Assembly (NCBI GenBank): GCA_947165505.1
Contig: CAMVAT010000011.1
Location: 24,922 to 88,921 of the forward strand
Reading direction: 5' to 3'
Origin: an uncultured Prevotellaceae bacterium
GTDB lineage: Bacteria; Bacteroidota; Bacteroidia; Bacteroidales; Bacteroidaceae
Length of the DNA stretch: 64,000 nt
In this document: in pieces, positions 17,883-26,125 of the stretch
Numbering within the stretch: the stretch's first letter is position 1
Layout of the letters: the number at the start of each line of letters is the position of its first letter
Translations under genes and position numbers: made by a program
Notes under the pieces: generated by a model
Told to the model about the DNA's origin: nothing
What the model saw: only the letters and a program-made list of their open reading frames with translations
Database searches by the model: none

Positions 17883-17938
17883 ATAAAAATTCCGCCTGAC
17901 AGCCAAGGCGGTATGACACTCTGGGCTGTCAGGGCGGA
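17883..17938 (-). terminator. Rho-independent terminator of the 1335-aa CotH gene
   Basis: TCCGCC-TGACAGCC (17891-17904) faces GGCTGTCA-GGGCGGA (17924-17938), 14-bp arms with one bulged base, beginning 6 nt after the stop codon. In the minus direction the stem is followed by AATTTTTATT. Confidence 0.85.
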
Positions 17939-17943
17939 TGATG

Positions 17944-20900
17944 TTATTGCTCGGTGCCGACAATGATCATATCGACCAGCATCATCACGTCGTTGATGTC
18001 GATGTCATTGTCGCTGTTGACATAGGCGGCATCGATGTTGAACACCTCGGGTGTCTCGCCGCAGATATACGACACGAGTGCCATCACGTCGTTGATGTCG
18101 ATGTGTCCGTCGTTATTGACGTCGCCCTTGAGTGCGGCGCTGGCGGAAGCCAGTTCGGCAAACTTCACGTCGAGGTATCCAAACCGTGCCTCGAGATAGT
18201 TGCTGATCTGCGTAGCCGCCTCGTCGAGTGTGGCGGCTGCCGTGGCGGCACCGTCGCTTGCCACGAAGGTGTCGTAGTTGAGGGTGAAGGTCTGTGCCGC
18301 CTCGTCTTTCAGGGCTGCCACTTTCGCGGTGAGGGCACTTTCGAGCGTGCCTTTCACCTCATTCCAACGGGCCAGCACAGCGCTCTTGAACCACTCCTGC
18401 TGCCACAGTTCGGCCAGCTTGCCGGCCCAGGCGCCACGGGTGATTTGGTAGGCCATGCCATCGTACGAGCCCTCGGTGTCTTTGTCGGCCATGAGTGCCA
18501 TCATGTCGATGCCGGACGTGTTGTCGTACGACGAATCATTGTCCCACAGCGGTCCGAAGGAGAGCGTGGCAGCAGCGTCTGCCTTGTAGGCGTAGAAATC
18601 GCTGATGGGTTTGTATCCGCCAAGTATCTCGGCTGCGATGTACCAGTTGACCAGCGATGTCTGGTCGTAGTACTGACTGCTGTTGTCGGCCCACAGTTGG
18701 TCGAAATAGGTCTGCACGGTGGTTTGCAGTGAGGCTTTCTGCTCGTCGGTATAGTCGTCTGAGTCGGGGTTCTTGATGGTGATATAGGGTTTGGTGTCGC
18801 TGCCCTCGACATAGAGGTCGGCGGGATCGACATCGTCGGCATCCGTCATCTGCAGCAGCCAGTCGGTCTTCTCATCGGCGGCGAACACGCGCGCGGCGTC
18901 GGCCTCGATGAAGTCGGTGGCCACATAAGCGCCGATATACTCGCCGTTGAGCACCACGTCAACGAAGCAATAGGTGGGCGTGAAGGGCATGTCCAGTCCG
19001 TCGCCGAGAGCCTTGGTCAGAGCGTTGCGCAGCAGCGACTCGTCGCCGGCATTGCCCAGCAATACCCAGTTGCGCTTCACATATCCGGCTCCGGTGAGGT
19101 CGTACTTATGCTCCAGACCGTCGGACGACTTCTTTTTCTTGGCGAACTTCAGTCGGTACGATTTCTTGTCCTTGTCCCACGAGCCCTTGCCGCGTATCTC
19201 CATGTCGTTGAGGTCGGTGAACTCGGCGAGGCGTCCGTTGGCATCGACCACCTGGATGGCCGCCTTCACGTAGTCGCCCGACGAGGGTTGTATCTCGGCC
19301 CCGTCTTGCGTGTCGATATAGATGGTGGGCACGTCGGTGAGCTGGGTGCGCACATCGGGTTCGTCGATGTCGCCAGAGGTGACGAACCTGATGGCCGGAG
19401 TCTCGCCTGTTGGTACAACGATGTAGGCACGTGCTCCATACAAATCAGAATTAGAGAATTTGACCAACGACTGGCCATCAACATACACATCACCCGTAAA
19501 CTGATAACTATCGCTTACATTCACGTTTTTCTTATAAATCTGTGCACAGAACCGATGCTGTCCATCATCCCATGACACGGCATCACCGTTATACAATCCA
19601 TATTGCAAGTTGGCCTTATACACGATATCGTCAATGGTGCCGAAAGAGGTGACATCATTTGCAGGCTTGAGCAAATAGGGGACACCACATTCAACAGTCT
19701 CGTCGGTCAACACAGTGAAGAGCATGGTGGTGCCATCAGTATCCATGCCAGTGTGGGCCGCTAATTGGTAGGTGCAGCCAAGTGCGGTTTCTATCTGCTC
19801 CGTCGTTGCATCAAACGGAAAACAAACGGCATTCCACTGTCCGCCAGTAAGTGTGCGGTTGACGACGGTCAGATTATAACTATTTCCAGCAGTTGGTATT
19901 TGCCCCTCTTCCCATCCTGTCAATTCTGGGTTGTAAGAAGCCGCTGTAGGTTGTGGCAAAGCATCGATGAAACCATCAATCTGGTTTTGGATAAACGAGA
20001 TTCTCGTTCTGACGTATTCTTTCAGTTTATCAACGTGTTCATCATAATCGGACATTTTGAAGAGACCGTTTTCGATATTGGTAATCGACCATTTGGTATA
20101 GTTCAATTCGCGAGACTGAGCAATCAGTGCCACAAGGCGGTCGATATCGGCTATCAATTTATCTTCCAGTCCATCGTCTATCAGTGCATCGAGTTTCGTC
20201 TTCACGGCATTGAGGAACGACTTGTCTTTGAAGAGATAATTCTTAAAGCACCACTCGAAATTCGTCTTCCCATAGTCAGCTGTCAGTTTTTCAGGGTCTT
20301 TAGCCTGTTCATAGTTTCCGAAGGCGAGGTCCTTATCCCATAGCGGTCCCCAGTGGAAGTGGTTGTCGCCGTCGAGTTTATACCCCTTGAATACAAAATA
20401 GCTGTCGAGGTCGCCCGTGATCTCTGTGGCAATGTAGAATTTGACGAACGACTCCAGATCATTGTATTTCATCCAATTGCCATTACTGAAAGATGAATAC
20501 CAGTCCTTTCTCCATGCCCGCACGTCGGCTTTGAGTTGCGTAATCTGCTCTTCGGTCAAATCGTCGGCATCGGGGTTTTTGATACTTACATAGTGCTCAT
20601 CGTTCCCGCTCTCGGGCCCCACGTAGGGTTCCTCTGCCATACTTCCCCAGCATTCGAACTCCATGTACCAGTCAGTGTCTTCGTTGATGTCGATGCGGTT
20701 GCTTCCTGTTTCACAGTGGTCAGAGACCATGTAAGTGCCACGATACATCCCGCTGATGACCAGGTCAACGTACTTATACCCCGGTGTAAAATCCATGCCA
20801 ACGTATTGCCCGACATGATAGGTCAGTGCGTTGCGCACCATCGTGCCATCGTAGTTGTTGGCAATAAGCGTCCAATTGCGTTTGTCATAGCCAAGCCCCA

Positions 20901-21951
20901 AAAGGTCGTGTTTGTGTCCTTTTGCGAACTTCAGCCTATACGGCACTTTTCCGTTTCCAGCCGAAGCGGTTGAATTGCCTCGCACCTTGATTTGCACATC
21001 ATCTGAGAAACTCTCTATTCTCTGGTCGGTTCCCTCCTCGCTATTGTCCACCACAGTGATGACAGCATCAGAATAGGGAGCCACCTCCTCTTCGTCTGCG
21101 TTGCTCTTCCTGTTTTTGTAGAGCACCGCTTTTAATGATGTCTCATCGGTGATGGTGGGCACATCGATATAAATGGTTGGGATGTCTGTGAGCTGCTGTT
21201 TGGCAGCAATCCTGGCTTCAAGAGAAGTGGGGGCGGGAGTGTCGCCGCCCTCACCGCCTTCGCCGCCTTCGCCGCTGCCGGACGAGGATGCTTCGTATTG
21301 GAAAGCCGGTGTGATATTGTTGGTAGAATAATTCTCGACGAAGAAATAAGCACAGATGCCAGGAAAGCCATTATCAAGCCAAGAACTTTTTTCCAGCGTA
21401 CCCGACGAAGTGATAGTAAAATGGGAATGTGCACTGTTGGAATCGTACATGAGATACGAATACTTTCTGAAATAGAATCCACGCAACTGCACACTGCCAG
21501 CCGAAGCGATCGTGAAGAAATCGTCTGTGATGTTGTTCGTAAAAACTGCACCAACGAACACAGGCGACTCCACGCTATTGGTCATCTTGATGAGATAGGC
21601 CTGTCCTGCCACGATGGCAGGCGTCTCCATGGTATGGAAGACGAACTTACCCGTCGATTCATCATAGCTGTCGAATTGCTGAATCACATAATTGCCTTCG
21701 CCTAAGGCATTGTCGATAGATACCTTATCAGCACTGAAGGGGAAGCAATAGGCACCCCATCCTGCCGAGAACGGATGGTTCTTTACCGTCACGTCCACGG
21801 TTTGACCGACATAAGCGGAATATTGACTCGCATAGCCCGAGACAGCATCATACTCAATAGCTGTAGCCGATGCACTGAGGCACACCGTCAGCATAGTCAA
21901 CAGAAAGGCAACCCATCTCTTTGGGCGGTAGTAGTTTGTTATCATGTCCAT
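17944..21951 (-). CDS. Giant CotH-family protein: two module-CotH units plus dockerin
   Basis: A 1335-residue secreted protein (signal peptide about 1-32, …CLSASATA). It contains an internal duplication. Unit 1: a beta module of about 190 residues (HPFSAGWGAYCFPFSADKV near residue 60), a Gly/Glu linker (GSGEGGEGGEGGD), then a CotH domain (about 240-655) with YRLKFAKGHKHDLLGLGYDK and GPLWDKDLAFGN. Unit 2: a similar beta module (RTLTGGQWNAVCFPFDATT near 685), then a CotH domain (about 865-1255) with YRLKFAKKKKSSDG and GPLWDNDSSYDN. The last 60 residues are a dockerin-like pair (DVNNDGHIDINDVMALVSYI). CotH proteins in Bacillus are atypical protein kinases; exported CotH-dockerin proteins in gut Bacteroidota are of unknown role. 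A tandem LacI-type operator overlies the start site (22004-22036), implying sugar control, and a terminator follows. Confidence 0.85.
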   Translation of the reverse strand: MDMITNYYRPKRWVAFLLTMLTVCLSASATAIEYDAVSGYASQYSAYVGQTVDVTVKNHPFSAGWGAYCFPFSADKVSIDNALGEGNYVIQQFDSYDESTGKFVFHTMETPAIVAGQAYLIKMTNSVESPVFVGAVFTNNITDDFFTIASAGSVQLRGFYFRKYSYLMYDSNSAHSHFTITSSGTLEKSSWLDNGFPGICAYFFVENYSTNNITPAFQYEASSSGSGEGGEGGEGGDTPAPTSLEARIAAKQQLTDIPTIYIDVPTITDETSLKAVLYKNRKSNADEEEVAPYSDAVITVVDNSEEGTDQRIESFSDDVQIKVRGNSTASAGNGKVPYRLKFAKGHKHDLLGLGYDKRNWTLIANNYDGTMVRNALTYHVGQYVGMDFTPGYKYVDLVISGMYRGTYMVSDHCETGSNRIDINEDTDWYMEFECWGSMAEEPYVGPESGNDEHYVSIKNPDADDLTEEQITQLKADVRAWRKDWYSSFSNGNWMKYNDLESFVKFYIATEITGDLDSYFVFKGYKLDGDNHFHWGPLWDKDLAFGNYEQAKDPEKLTADYGKTNFEWCFKNYLFKDKSFLNAVKTKLDALIDDGLEDKLIADIDRLVALIAQSRELNYTKWSITNIENGLFKMSDYDEHVDKLKEYVRTRISFIQNQIDGFIDALPQPTAASYNPELTGWEEGQIPTAGNSYNLTVVNRTLTGGQWNAVCFPFDATTEQIETALGCTYQLAAHTGMDTDGTTMLFTVLTDETVECGVPYLLKPANDVTSFGTIDDIVYKANLQYGLYNGDAVSWDDGQHRFCAQIYKKNVNVSDSYQFTGDVYVDGQSLVKFSNSDLYGARAYIVVPTGETPAIRFVTSGDIDEPDVRTQLTDVPTIYIDTQDGAEIQPSSGDYVKAAIQVVDANGRLAEFTDLNDMEIRGKGSWDKDKKSYRLKFAKKKKSSDGLEHKYDLTGAGYVKRNWVLLGNAGDESLLRNALTKALGDGLDMPFTPTYCFVDVVLNGEYIGAYVATDFIEADAARVFAADEKTDWLLQMTDADDVDPADLYVEGSDTKPYITIKNPDSDDYTDEQKASLQTTVQTYFDQLWADNSSQYYDQTSLVNWYIAAEILGGYKPISDFYAYKADAAATLSFGPLWDNDSSYDNTSGIDMMALMADKDTEGSYDGMAYQITRGAWAGKLAELWQQEWFKSAVLARWNEVKGTLESALTAKVAALKDEAAQTFTLNYDTFVASDGAATAAATLDEAATQISNYLEARFGYLDVKFAELASASAALKGDVNNDGHIDINDVMALVSYICGETPEVFNIDAAYVNSDNDIDINDVMMLVDMIIVGTEQ

Positions 21952-22003
21952 AATAATAGAATTAAGCGTTTCAGTTATTACACACTAACATTATACATAC
22001 AAC

Positions 22004-22036
22004 GTAAACGTTTACACTTCTCGCGTAAACGTTTGC
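22004..22036. promoter_or_regulatory. Tandem LacI-family-type operators at the CotH gene start site
   Basis: GTAAACGTTTAC (22004-22015, perfect palindrome with central CG) and GTAAACGTTTGC (22025-22036, one mismatch). Centres are 21 bp apart, two helical turns, so both face the same side. They lie directly downstream of the -7 box, where a bound LacI/GalR-type repressor would block initiation. The motif form is that of known LacI-family and CcpA-like operators; the regulator is not in the window. Confidence 0.7.
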
Positions 22037-22068
22037 AAATATAACGGATAAAAAATAAGCCTTGCAAA
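22036..22068 (-). promoter_or_regulatory. Promoter of the 1335-aa CotH gene
   Basis: TATATTTG (22036-22043, minus strand) as -7 box and TTTG (22065-22068) as -33 element with 21 bp between. The leader to the ATG is roughly 80 nt and includes both operators. Confidence 0.75.
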
Positions 22069-22223
22069 TTTTTTCGGCAAAAATGTCTTATATTTTGGCC
22101 AAAATGCAAGAAAGTACCGAAAAAAGATAAAAAACGCAAAACATCCCTCTGAGTTTTTTCAAGATAAAGGCACTGCACTCCCCTACCCCGGCAAGACTGT
22201 GCGGAGGCAGATACAAAACAATC

Positions 22224-22260
22224 AATTTCACATAGTTGTGAAACACATAGATGTGAAATT
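22224..22260. promoter_or_regulatory. Nested palindromes between the CotH and tex genes
   Basis: AATTTCACAT (22224-22233) and ATGTGAAATT (22251-22260) are perfect 10-bp arms. Inside are TTTCACA/TGTGAAA (22226-22243) and CACAT/ATGTG (22244-22255). Three copies of the TGTGAAA half-site alternate in direction. It lies about 90 bp upstream of the tex -7 box and could be an operator or, less likely, a hairpin. Otherwise the 21952-22389 gap holds only the CotH promoter region, TTTTGGCCAAAA at 22093-22104 and the tex promoter; no gene was seen. Confidence 0.5.
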
Positions 22261-22348
22261 TTCCTGGAAAAGACAGTTCGGTGGCAGGCACTCTTTCCAC
22301 AACAAAAAAAGATTTCATAAAAAAGATGGCAGAGTGAGAAAAAAAACG

Positions 22349-22356
22349 TACCTTTG
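22349..22356 (+). promoter_or_regulatory. -7 box of tex
   Basis: TACCTTTG, 33 nt before the ATG at 22390. The -33 element is not clear. Confidence 0.6.
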
Positions 22357-22389
22357 TGTCAACTTTTGAGAATCAACACTATTGAGCCC

Positions 22390-24528
22390 ATGAACCCATT
22401 CACACAAATCATAGCCAAACAGCTGAACCTGCCGCAGCAGGGAGTGGAAAACACATTGGCACTGCTCGACCTGGGATGCACCATCCCCTTCATCGCACGA
22501 TACCGCAAGGAACGCACCGGCGGACTGAACGAGGTGCAGATAGCACAAATCAGCGAGTGGAACGACAAGCTGAAAGAATTGCAGAAACGCAAGGAGACCA
22601 TCATTAAGACCATTACAGAACAAGAAAAGATGACTCCCGAACTGCAACAGCGCATCGACAACTGCTGGAACACCACCGAACTGGAAGACATCTACCTGCC
22701 CTACCGGCCCAAACGACGCACCAGGGCGCAGATAGCACGCGAACAGGGACTGGAGCCGCTCGCCACCTTATTATTATTACAGCGTGAACAAAATCCCGAA
22801 CGGGCCGCACAGCGGTTCGTCACTGCCGACGTGGCCGACGCCGAGACGGCGATCCGCGGCGCGCAAGACATCATCGCCGAAATGGTGAGCGAAGACGAAC
22901 GCTCGCGCAACACCATACGAGGCGAATTCAGACGAGAGGCTACCATCACATCGAAGGTGGTGAAAGCTAAGAAAGATACCGATGAGGCTGTCAAATACTC
23001 CGACTACTTCGACTTCTCCGAACCCCTGCGCCGATGCTCGTCGCACCGGCTGCTGGCCATGCGACGGGGAGAGAGCGAGGGTATCCTGCGCGTGAGCATC
23101 AGCGCCGACGACGAACACTGCATCGACCGGCTACAACGTCAATATATGCGCGGTTTCGGACCCTGCGCACGACTGGTGGGCGAAGCCGTGGAAGACGGAT
23201 ACAAACGACTACTGAAACCACAGATAGAGACGGAATTCAATACCGAGAGCAAAACCAAGGCCGACGACGACGCCATTGTGGTGTTCACCGAAAACCTCAG
23301 GCAACTGCTTCTGGCCGCACCGCTCGGACAGAAACGCGTGATGGGCATCGACCCGGGATTCCGCACCGGATGCAAGGTGGTGTGCCTCGACGCTCAGGGC
23401 AACCTGCTGCACCATGAGGCGATTTTCCCCCACCCGCCCGTCAATCACCGCATGCAGGCCACCGTGCACGTGCAGCAGATGGTGAAAGACTACCAGATAG
23501 AGGCCATCGCCATCGGCAACGGCACGGCCAGCCGCGAGACGGGCGACTTCATACGCGACCTGCAGTTCGACCACCCCGTGCAGACCTTCACCGTGAGCGA
23601 AGACGGCGCCAGCATCTACAGCGCTTCGAAGACGGCACGCGATGAGTTTCCCGACCAAGACGTGACGGTGCGCGGAGCCGTGAGCATCGGACGGCGACTG
23701 ATGGACCCGCTGGCCGAACTGGTGAAGATAGACCCGAAAAGCATCGGCGTGGGACAATACCAACACGACGTAGATCAAGGAAAACTGAAAAAAAGCCTCG
23801 ACATGACCGTCGAGAGCTGTGTCAACTCGGTGGGCGTCAACCTCAATACGGCATCGCAACACCTGCTCACCTACGTGAGCGGACTGGGACCGGCACTGGC
23901 CAAGAATATCGTGGACTACCGCCGCGACAACGGTGCCTTCACATCGCGGGCACAACTGAAAAAGGTGCCACGCTTAGGACCGGCAGCCTACGAGCAGTGC
24001 GCAGGGTTCCTGCGCATACCTGGGGCGAAGAACCCGCTCGACAATAGTGCCGTACACCCCGAGAGCTACCCCGTGGTGGAACAGATGGCACGCGACTGCG
24101 GATGCACCGTGGCCCAACTGATAGCCGACAAGGACAAACGCGCCGCCATCGATATCAAACGATACGTGACCGACACCGTGGGGCTGCCCACACTGACCGA
24201 TATCATGCGCGAACTGGAGAAACCCGGGCGCGACCCGCGAGAGCAGATAGAGGCCTTTGAGTTCGACCCCAACGTAAAAGAGGTGGACGACCTGGAGGAA
24301 GGCATGGAACTGCCGGGCATCGTGACCAATATCACCAACTTCGGTGCCTTCGTGGATATCGGCGTACATCAAGACGGATTGGTACACATCTCACAGTTGG
24401 CCGACCGCTATGTGAAAGACCCCAACGACGTGGTGCGGCTGCACCAGCACGTGATGGTGCGGGTGAAAGAGATTGACCACCGCCGCAACCGCATCGCACT
24501 CACCATGAAGGGGGTGAAACAGAAATAA
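22390..24528 (+). CDS. tex: Tex family RNA-binding transcription accessory protein
   Basis: A 712-residue cytoplasmic protein, started at the ATG at 22390 (MNPFTQIIAKQLNLPQQGVE), which sits correctly behind the TACCTTTG box; upstream in-frame codons would precede the transcription start. Domains in order: Tex N-terminal helical domain (about 1-190, IPFIARYRKERTGGLNEVQI), YqgF/RuvC-like domain (about 310-430, VMGIDPGFRTGCKVVCLDAQ), helix-hairpin-helix pair (about 485-560, ASQHLLTYVSGLGPALAKNI), and an S1 RNA-binding domain at the end (about 630-705, ELPGIVTNITNFGAFVDIGV). Tex proteins bind nucleic acid and affect transcription; the exact role is not settled. The TAA stop runs directly into GAGGTGAG repeats. 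Confidence 0.95.
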   Translation: MNPFTQIIAKQLNLPQQGVENTLALLDLGCTIPFIARYRKERTGGLNEVQIAQISEWNDKLKELQKRKETIIKTITEQEKMTPELQQRIDNCWNTTELEDIYLPYRPKRRTRAQIAREQGLEPLATLLLLQREQNPERAAQRFVTADVADAETAIRGAQDIIAEMVSEDERSRNTIRGEFRREATITSKVVKAKKDTDEAVKYSDYFDFSEPLRRCSSHRLLAMRRGESEGILRVSISADDEHCIDRLQRQYMRGFGPCARLVGEAVEDGYKRLLKPQIETEFNTESKTKADDDAIVVFTENLRQLLLAAPLGQKRVMGIDPGFRTGCKVVCLDAQGNLLHHEAIFPHPPVNHRMQATVHVQQMVKDYQIEAIAIGNGTASRETGDFIRDLQFDHPVQTFTVSEDGASIYSASKTARDEFPDQDVTVRGAVSIGRRLMDPLAELVKIDPKSIGVGQYQHDVDQGKLKKSLDMTVESCVNSVGVNLNTASQHLLTYVSGLGPALAKNIVDYRRDNGAFTSRAQLKKVPRLGPAAYEQCAGFLRIPGAKNPLDNSAVHPESYPVVEQMARDCGCTVAQLIADKDKRAAIDIKRYVTDTVGLPTLTDIMRELEKPGRDPREQIEAFEFDPNVKEVDDLEEGMELPGIVTNITNFGAFVDIGVHQDGLVHISQLADRYVKDPNDVVRLHQHVMVRVKEIDHRRNRIALTMKGVKQK

Positions 24529-24546
24529 GAGGTGAGAGGTGAGAGA
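24526..24546. repeat. GAGGTGAG repeats fused to the tex stop codon
   Basis: TAAGAGGTGAGAGGTGAGAG; the tex TAA is the first three bases. Read on the plus strand it gives further stops in other frames. Confidence 0.85.
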
Positions 24547-24555
24547 GTAGTTTCG

Positions 24556-24583
24556 GGGCAGGGGGCAGGGAGCAGGGGGCAGG
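24556..24583. repeat. G-rich repeat
   Basis: Units of CAGGGGG and CAGGGAG in tandem. The complement of this sequence resembles the linker-encoding DNA at 6122-6150 in the U32 gene. Confidence 0.7.
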
Positions 24584-24615
24584 AGATGACCTCGCCACGC
24601 AAGTAGGGCCTCGTT

Positions 24616-24732
24616 CGGTCGGATTTGCAATCCGACCGCATGGAGTATCAGCATTTGTAATGCGAAAGAAATGACATTGGCGGATTGCAAATCCGCCTAC
24701 TCAGTTCGGGTGGATTGCAAATCCACCCGAAC
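24616..24732. repeat. Cluster of four REP-like palindromes
   Basis: CGGTCGGATT-TGC-AATCCGACCG (24616-24638, 10-bp arms), GCATT-TGT-AATGC (24651-24663), GGCGGATT-GCA-AATCCGCC (24679-24697) and a 13-bp-arm palindrome starting GTTCGGGTGGATT with loop GCA (24704-24732). All arms are perfect and all loops are three bases; three share the core GGATT(T)GCAAATCC. They lie in the gap between converging tex and the 144-aa gene. This is the form of REP elements mobilised by RAYT transposases; none is seen in the window. They could also act as a two-way transcription stop. Confidence 0.85.
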
Positions 24733-24735
24733 AGG

Positions 24736-24765
24736 GGTAAGAGGTAAGAGGTGAGAGGTAAGAGG
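24736..24765. repeat. GGTAAGAG/GGTGAGAG repeats
   Basis: Octamers GGTAAGAG, GGTAAGAG, GGTGAGAG and GGTAAGAG in a row, ending 6 nt from the stop codon of the leftward gene at 24771. Confidence 0.9.
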
Positions 24766-24770
24766 CAACT

Positions 24771-25205
24771 TTACTTCTTAGACTTGCGCTCGGCTTTCGC
24801 TTTCTTGGCAGCCTTGCGCTCGGCCTTGGCTTTCGCCTTGGCATCATCGGCGTCAAGGCCCTTGGCTATCTGCTGGTCGCAGAGCAAAATTTTCTTGTCG
24901 AGCCGCTCCAGCCTTTCCGTATCAGGCAGCTGGATGTTGTTGACCAGCAAGGCACGCGCATCGCTGTACGACGCTTTCGCCTGCTTGTATTGGTTGTGCT
25001 TCATAAAATCGTCGCCTTCCAATATAAGCCGGTCGTACTGTTTCTCCTCGAAGAAGGTGTTCTTCCCTTCTATCTGTTTCTCCTTCCGATAATATTCATC
25101 GGCTTTGTTGAACGAATAACTGCCTGCGTCAACATGTGCGTCGCCCAGTTGCGCCATGGCTGCCATGGGCGCAAAGAGCAGAATAGTTAAAAGGATTTTT
25201 TTCAT
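24771..25205 (-). CDS. Secreted, charged helical protein of unknown function
   Basis: A 144-residue protein with a signal peptide (MKKILLTILLFAPMAAMAQ). The mature part is predicted mostly helical and highly charged (HNQYKQAKASYSDARALL), a TPR-like helix pair by eye. The last 25 residues are a Lys/Ala/Arg tail (AKAKAERKAAKKAKAERKSK) that could bind nucleic acid or acidic polymers. I do not recognise a family. It has its own promoter and converges on tex across the REP cluster. Confidence 0.7.
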   Translation of the reverse strand: MKKILLTILLFAPMAAMAQLGDAHVDAGSYSFNKADEYYRKEKQIEGKNTFFEEKQYDRLILEGDDFMKHNQYKQAKASYSDARALLVNNIQLPDTERLERLDKKILLCDQQIAKGLDADDAKAKAKAERKAAKKAKAERKSKK

Positions 25206-25236
25206 CTTTGTGCTGTTTTTGGTTCGTTATCCGCGG

Positions 25237-25268
25237 CAAAAATAACAAATTATCGCCAAACCGACAAA
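25237..25268 (-). promoter_or_regulatory. Promoter of the 144-aa protein gene
   Basis: TATTTTTG (25237-25244) with TTTG (25265-25268) 20 bp upstream on the minus strand; ATG 32 nt downstream of the box. Confidence 0.7.
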
Positions 25269-25273
25269 AAAAA

Positions 25274-25312
25274 CGACAAAAAAATACCGCCGCTCCATAT
25301 TAGAGCGGCGGT
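25274..25312 (-). terminator. Rho-independent terminator of infC-rpmI-rplT
   Basis: ACCGCCGCTC (25286-25295) and GAGCGGCGGT (25303-25312) are perfect 10-bp arms with a 7-nt loop, starting 20 nt past the rplT stop. On the minus strand a run of seven U follows. Confidence 0.95.
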
Positions 25313-25332
25313 TATTAGTTGAGATCGTGTTT

Positions 25333-25677
25333 TTACTTCACTTTGTCAACGATAGCCTTGAATGCCTCGGCATTGTTCATGGCCAGGTCAGCGAGCACCT
25401 TGCGGTTGATTTCGATACCAGCCTTGTGCAGTTTGCCCATCAGCTGAGAGTAGCTCAGACCCTCAAGGCGGGCGGCAGCGTTGATACGCTGAATCCACAG
25501 TGCACGGAAGGTGCGTTTCTTATTGCGACGGTCGCGGTAAGCGTAGGTCAGACCTTTCTCCCAAGTATTCTTCGCTACGGTCCAAACATTCTTGCGGGCA
25601 CCAAAGTAGCCGCGTGTGAGTTTTAAAATTCTCTTTCTCTTTGCTCTTGAAGCAACGTGATTGACTGATCTTGGCAT
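25333..25677 (-). CDS. rplT: 50S ribosomal protein L20
   Basis: A 114-residue protein matching L20 along its length: [55 protein letters not shown] and [16 protein letters not shown]. The basic N-terminal extension threads into 23S rRNA during early 50S assembly. It is the last gene of the infC-rpmI-rplT operon, 31 nt after rpmI, and is followed by a strong terminator. Confidence 0.98.
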   Translation of the reverse strand: MPRSVNHVASRAKRKRILKLTRGYFGARKNVWTVAKNTWEKGLTYAYRDRRNKKRTFRALWIQRINAAARLEGLSYSQLMGKLHKAGIEINRKVLADLAMNNAEAFKAIVDKVK

Positions 25678-25708
25678 AATTTTCTTCCTTTAAATGTTTG
25701 ACTTTTAA

Positions 25709-25906
25709 TTAACGAAGGCGGAGCAGATCACGCACTTGCTTCATGTTTGACTGGTCAACGAGGGTCTGGTGCACCAGATTACGTTTTTGTTTCTTTGTCT
25801 TCTTCGTCAGAATGTGACTGTGGTAAGCGTGATGTCTCTTGATCTTACCAGTACCGGTGAATGTGAATCTCTTCTTTGCACCGGAGTTTGTCTTTACTTT
25901 TGGCAT
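25709..25906 (-). CDS. rpmI: 50S ribosomal protein L35
   Basis: A 65-residue, very basic protein matching L35: [40 protein letters not shown] and the end QVRDLLRLR. It lies between infC and rplT as usual. The gap to infC is 219 nt, much longer than normal, and holds repeat arrays (25984-26118). Confidence 0.98.
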   Translation of the reverse strand: MPKVKTNSGAKKRFTFTGTGKIKRHHAYHSHILTKKTKKQKRNLVHQTLVDQSNMKQVRDLLRLR

Positions 25907-25983
25907 TGTTTTTTATTATTTAATGAATTGTTATAGAGCGGCGGCAACGCATATACCGGGCGTTACGCACCTTATTATTATTC

Positions 25984-26118
25984 GTTTGGGAGTGTAGTCT
26001 GGGAGTTTGGGAGTGTAGTCTGGGAGTCTGGGAGTTTGGGAGTTTAGACATTAGTAATCGTGATTGGAAAACTACTCTCTTACCTCTTACCTCTCACCTC
26101 TAACTACCTCTCACCTCT
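25984..26118. repeat. Two repeat arrays inside the infC-rpmI operon gap
   Basis: 25984-26050 holds GGGAGTTT/GGGAGTGT/GGGAGTCT octamers separated by TTGG or TAGTCT; it ends GGGAGTTTAGACATTAGT, close to 8651-8668. 26074-26118 holds CTCTTACC and CTCTCACC octamers, the reverse complement of the GGTAAGAG/GGTGAGAG family. The second array ends 8 nt from the infC stop codon. Despite them the operon has only the terminator after rplT. Confidence 0.9.
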
Positions 26119-26125
26119 AAGCAAC

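Noticed and set aside
22004..22036. Considered as a rho-independent terminator
   Set aside because: Palindromes have no loop or U-tract and lie right after a promoter box, so operator sites fit better.
24526..24765. Considered as a CRISPR array because of evenly spaced short repeats
   Set aside because: Units are 7-8 bp without spacers, palindromes differ from one another, and there are no cas genes.
25907..26125. Long infC-rpmI gap considered as an L20-type regulatory leader
   Set aside because: It consists of octamer repeats of the families seen elsewhere and has no conserved pseudoknot-like pairing that I can see.
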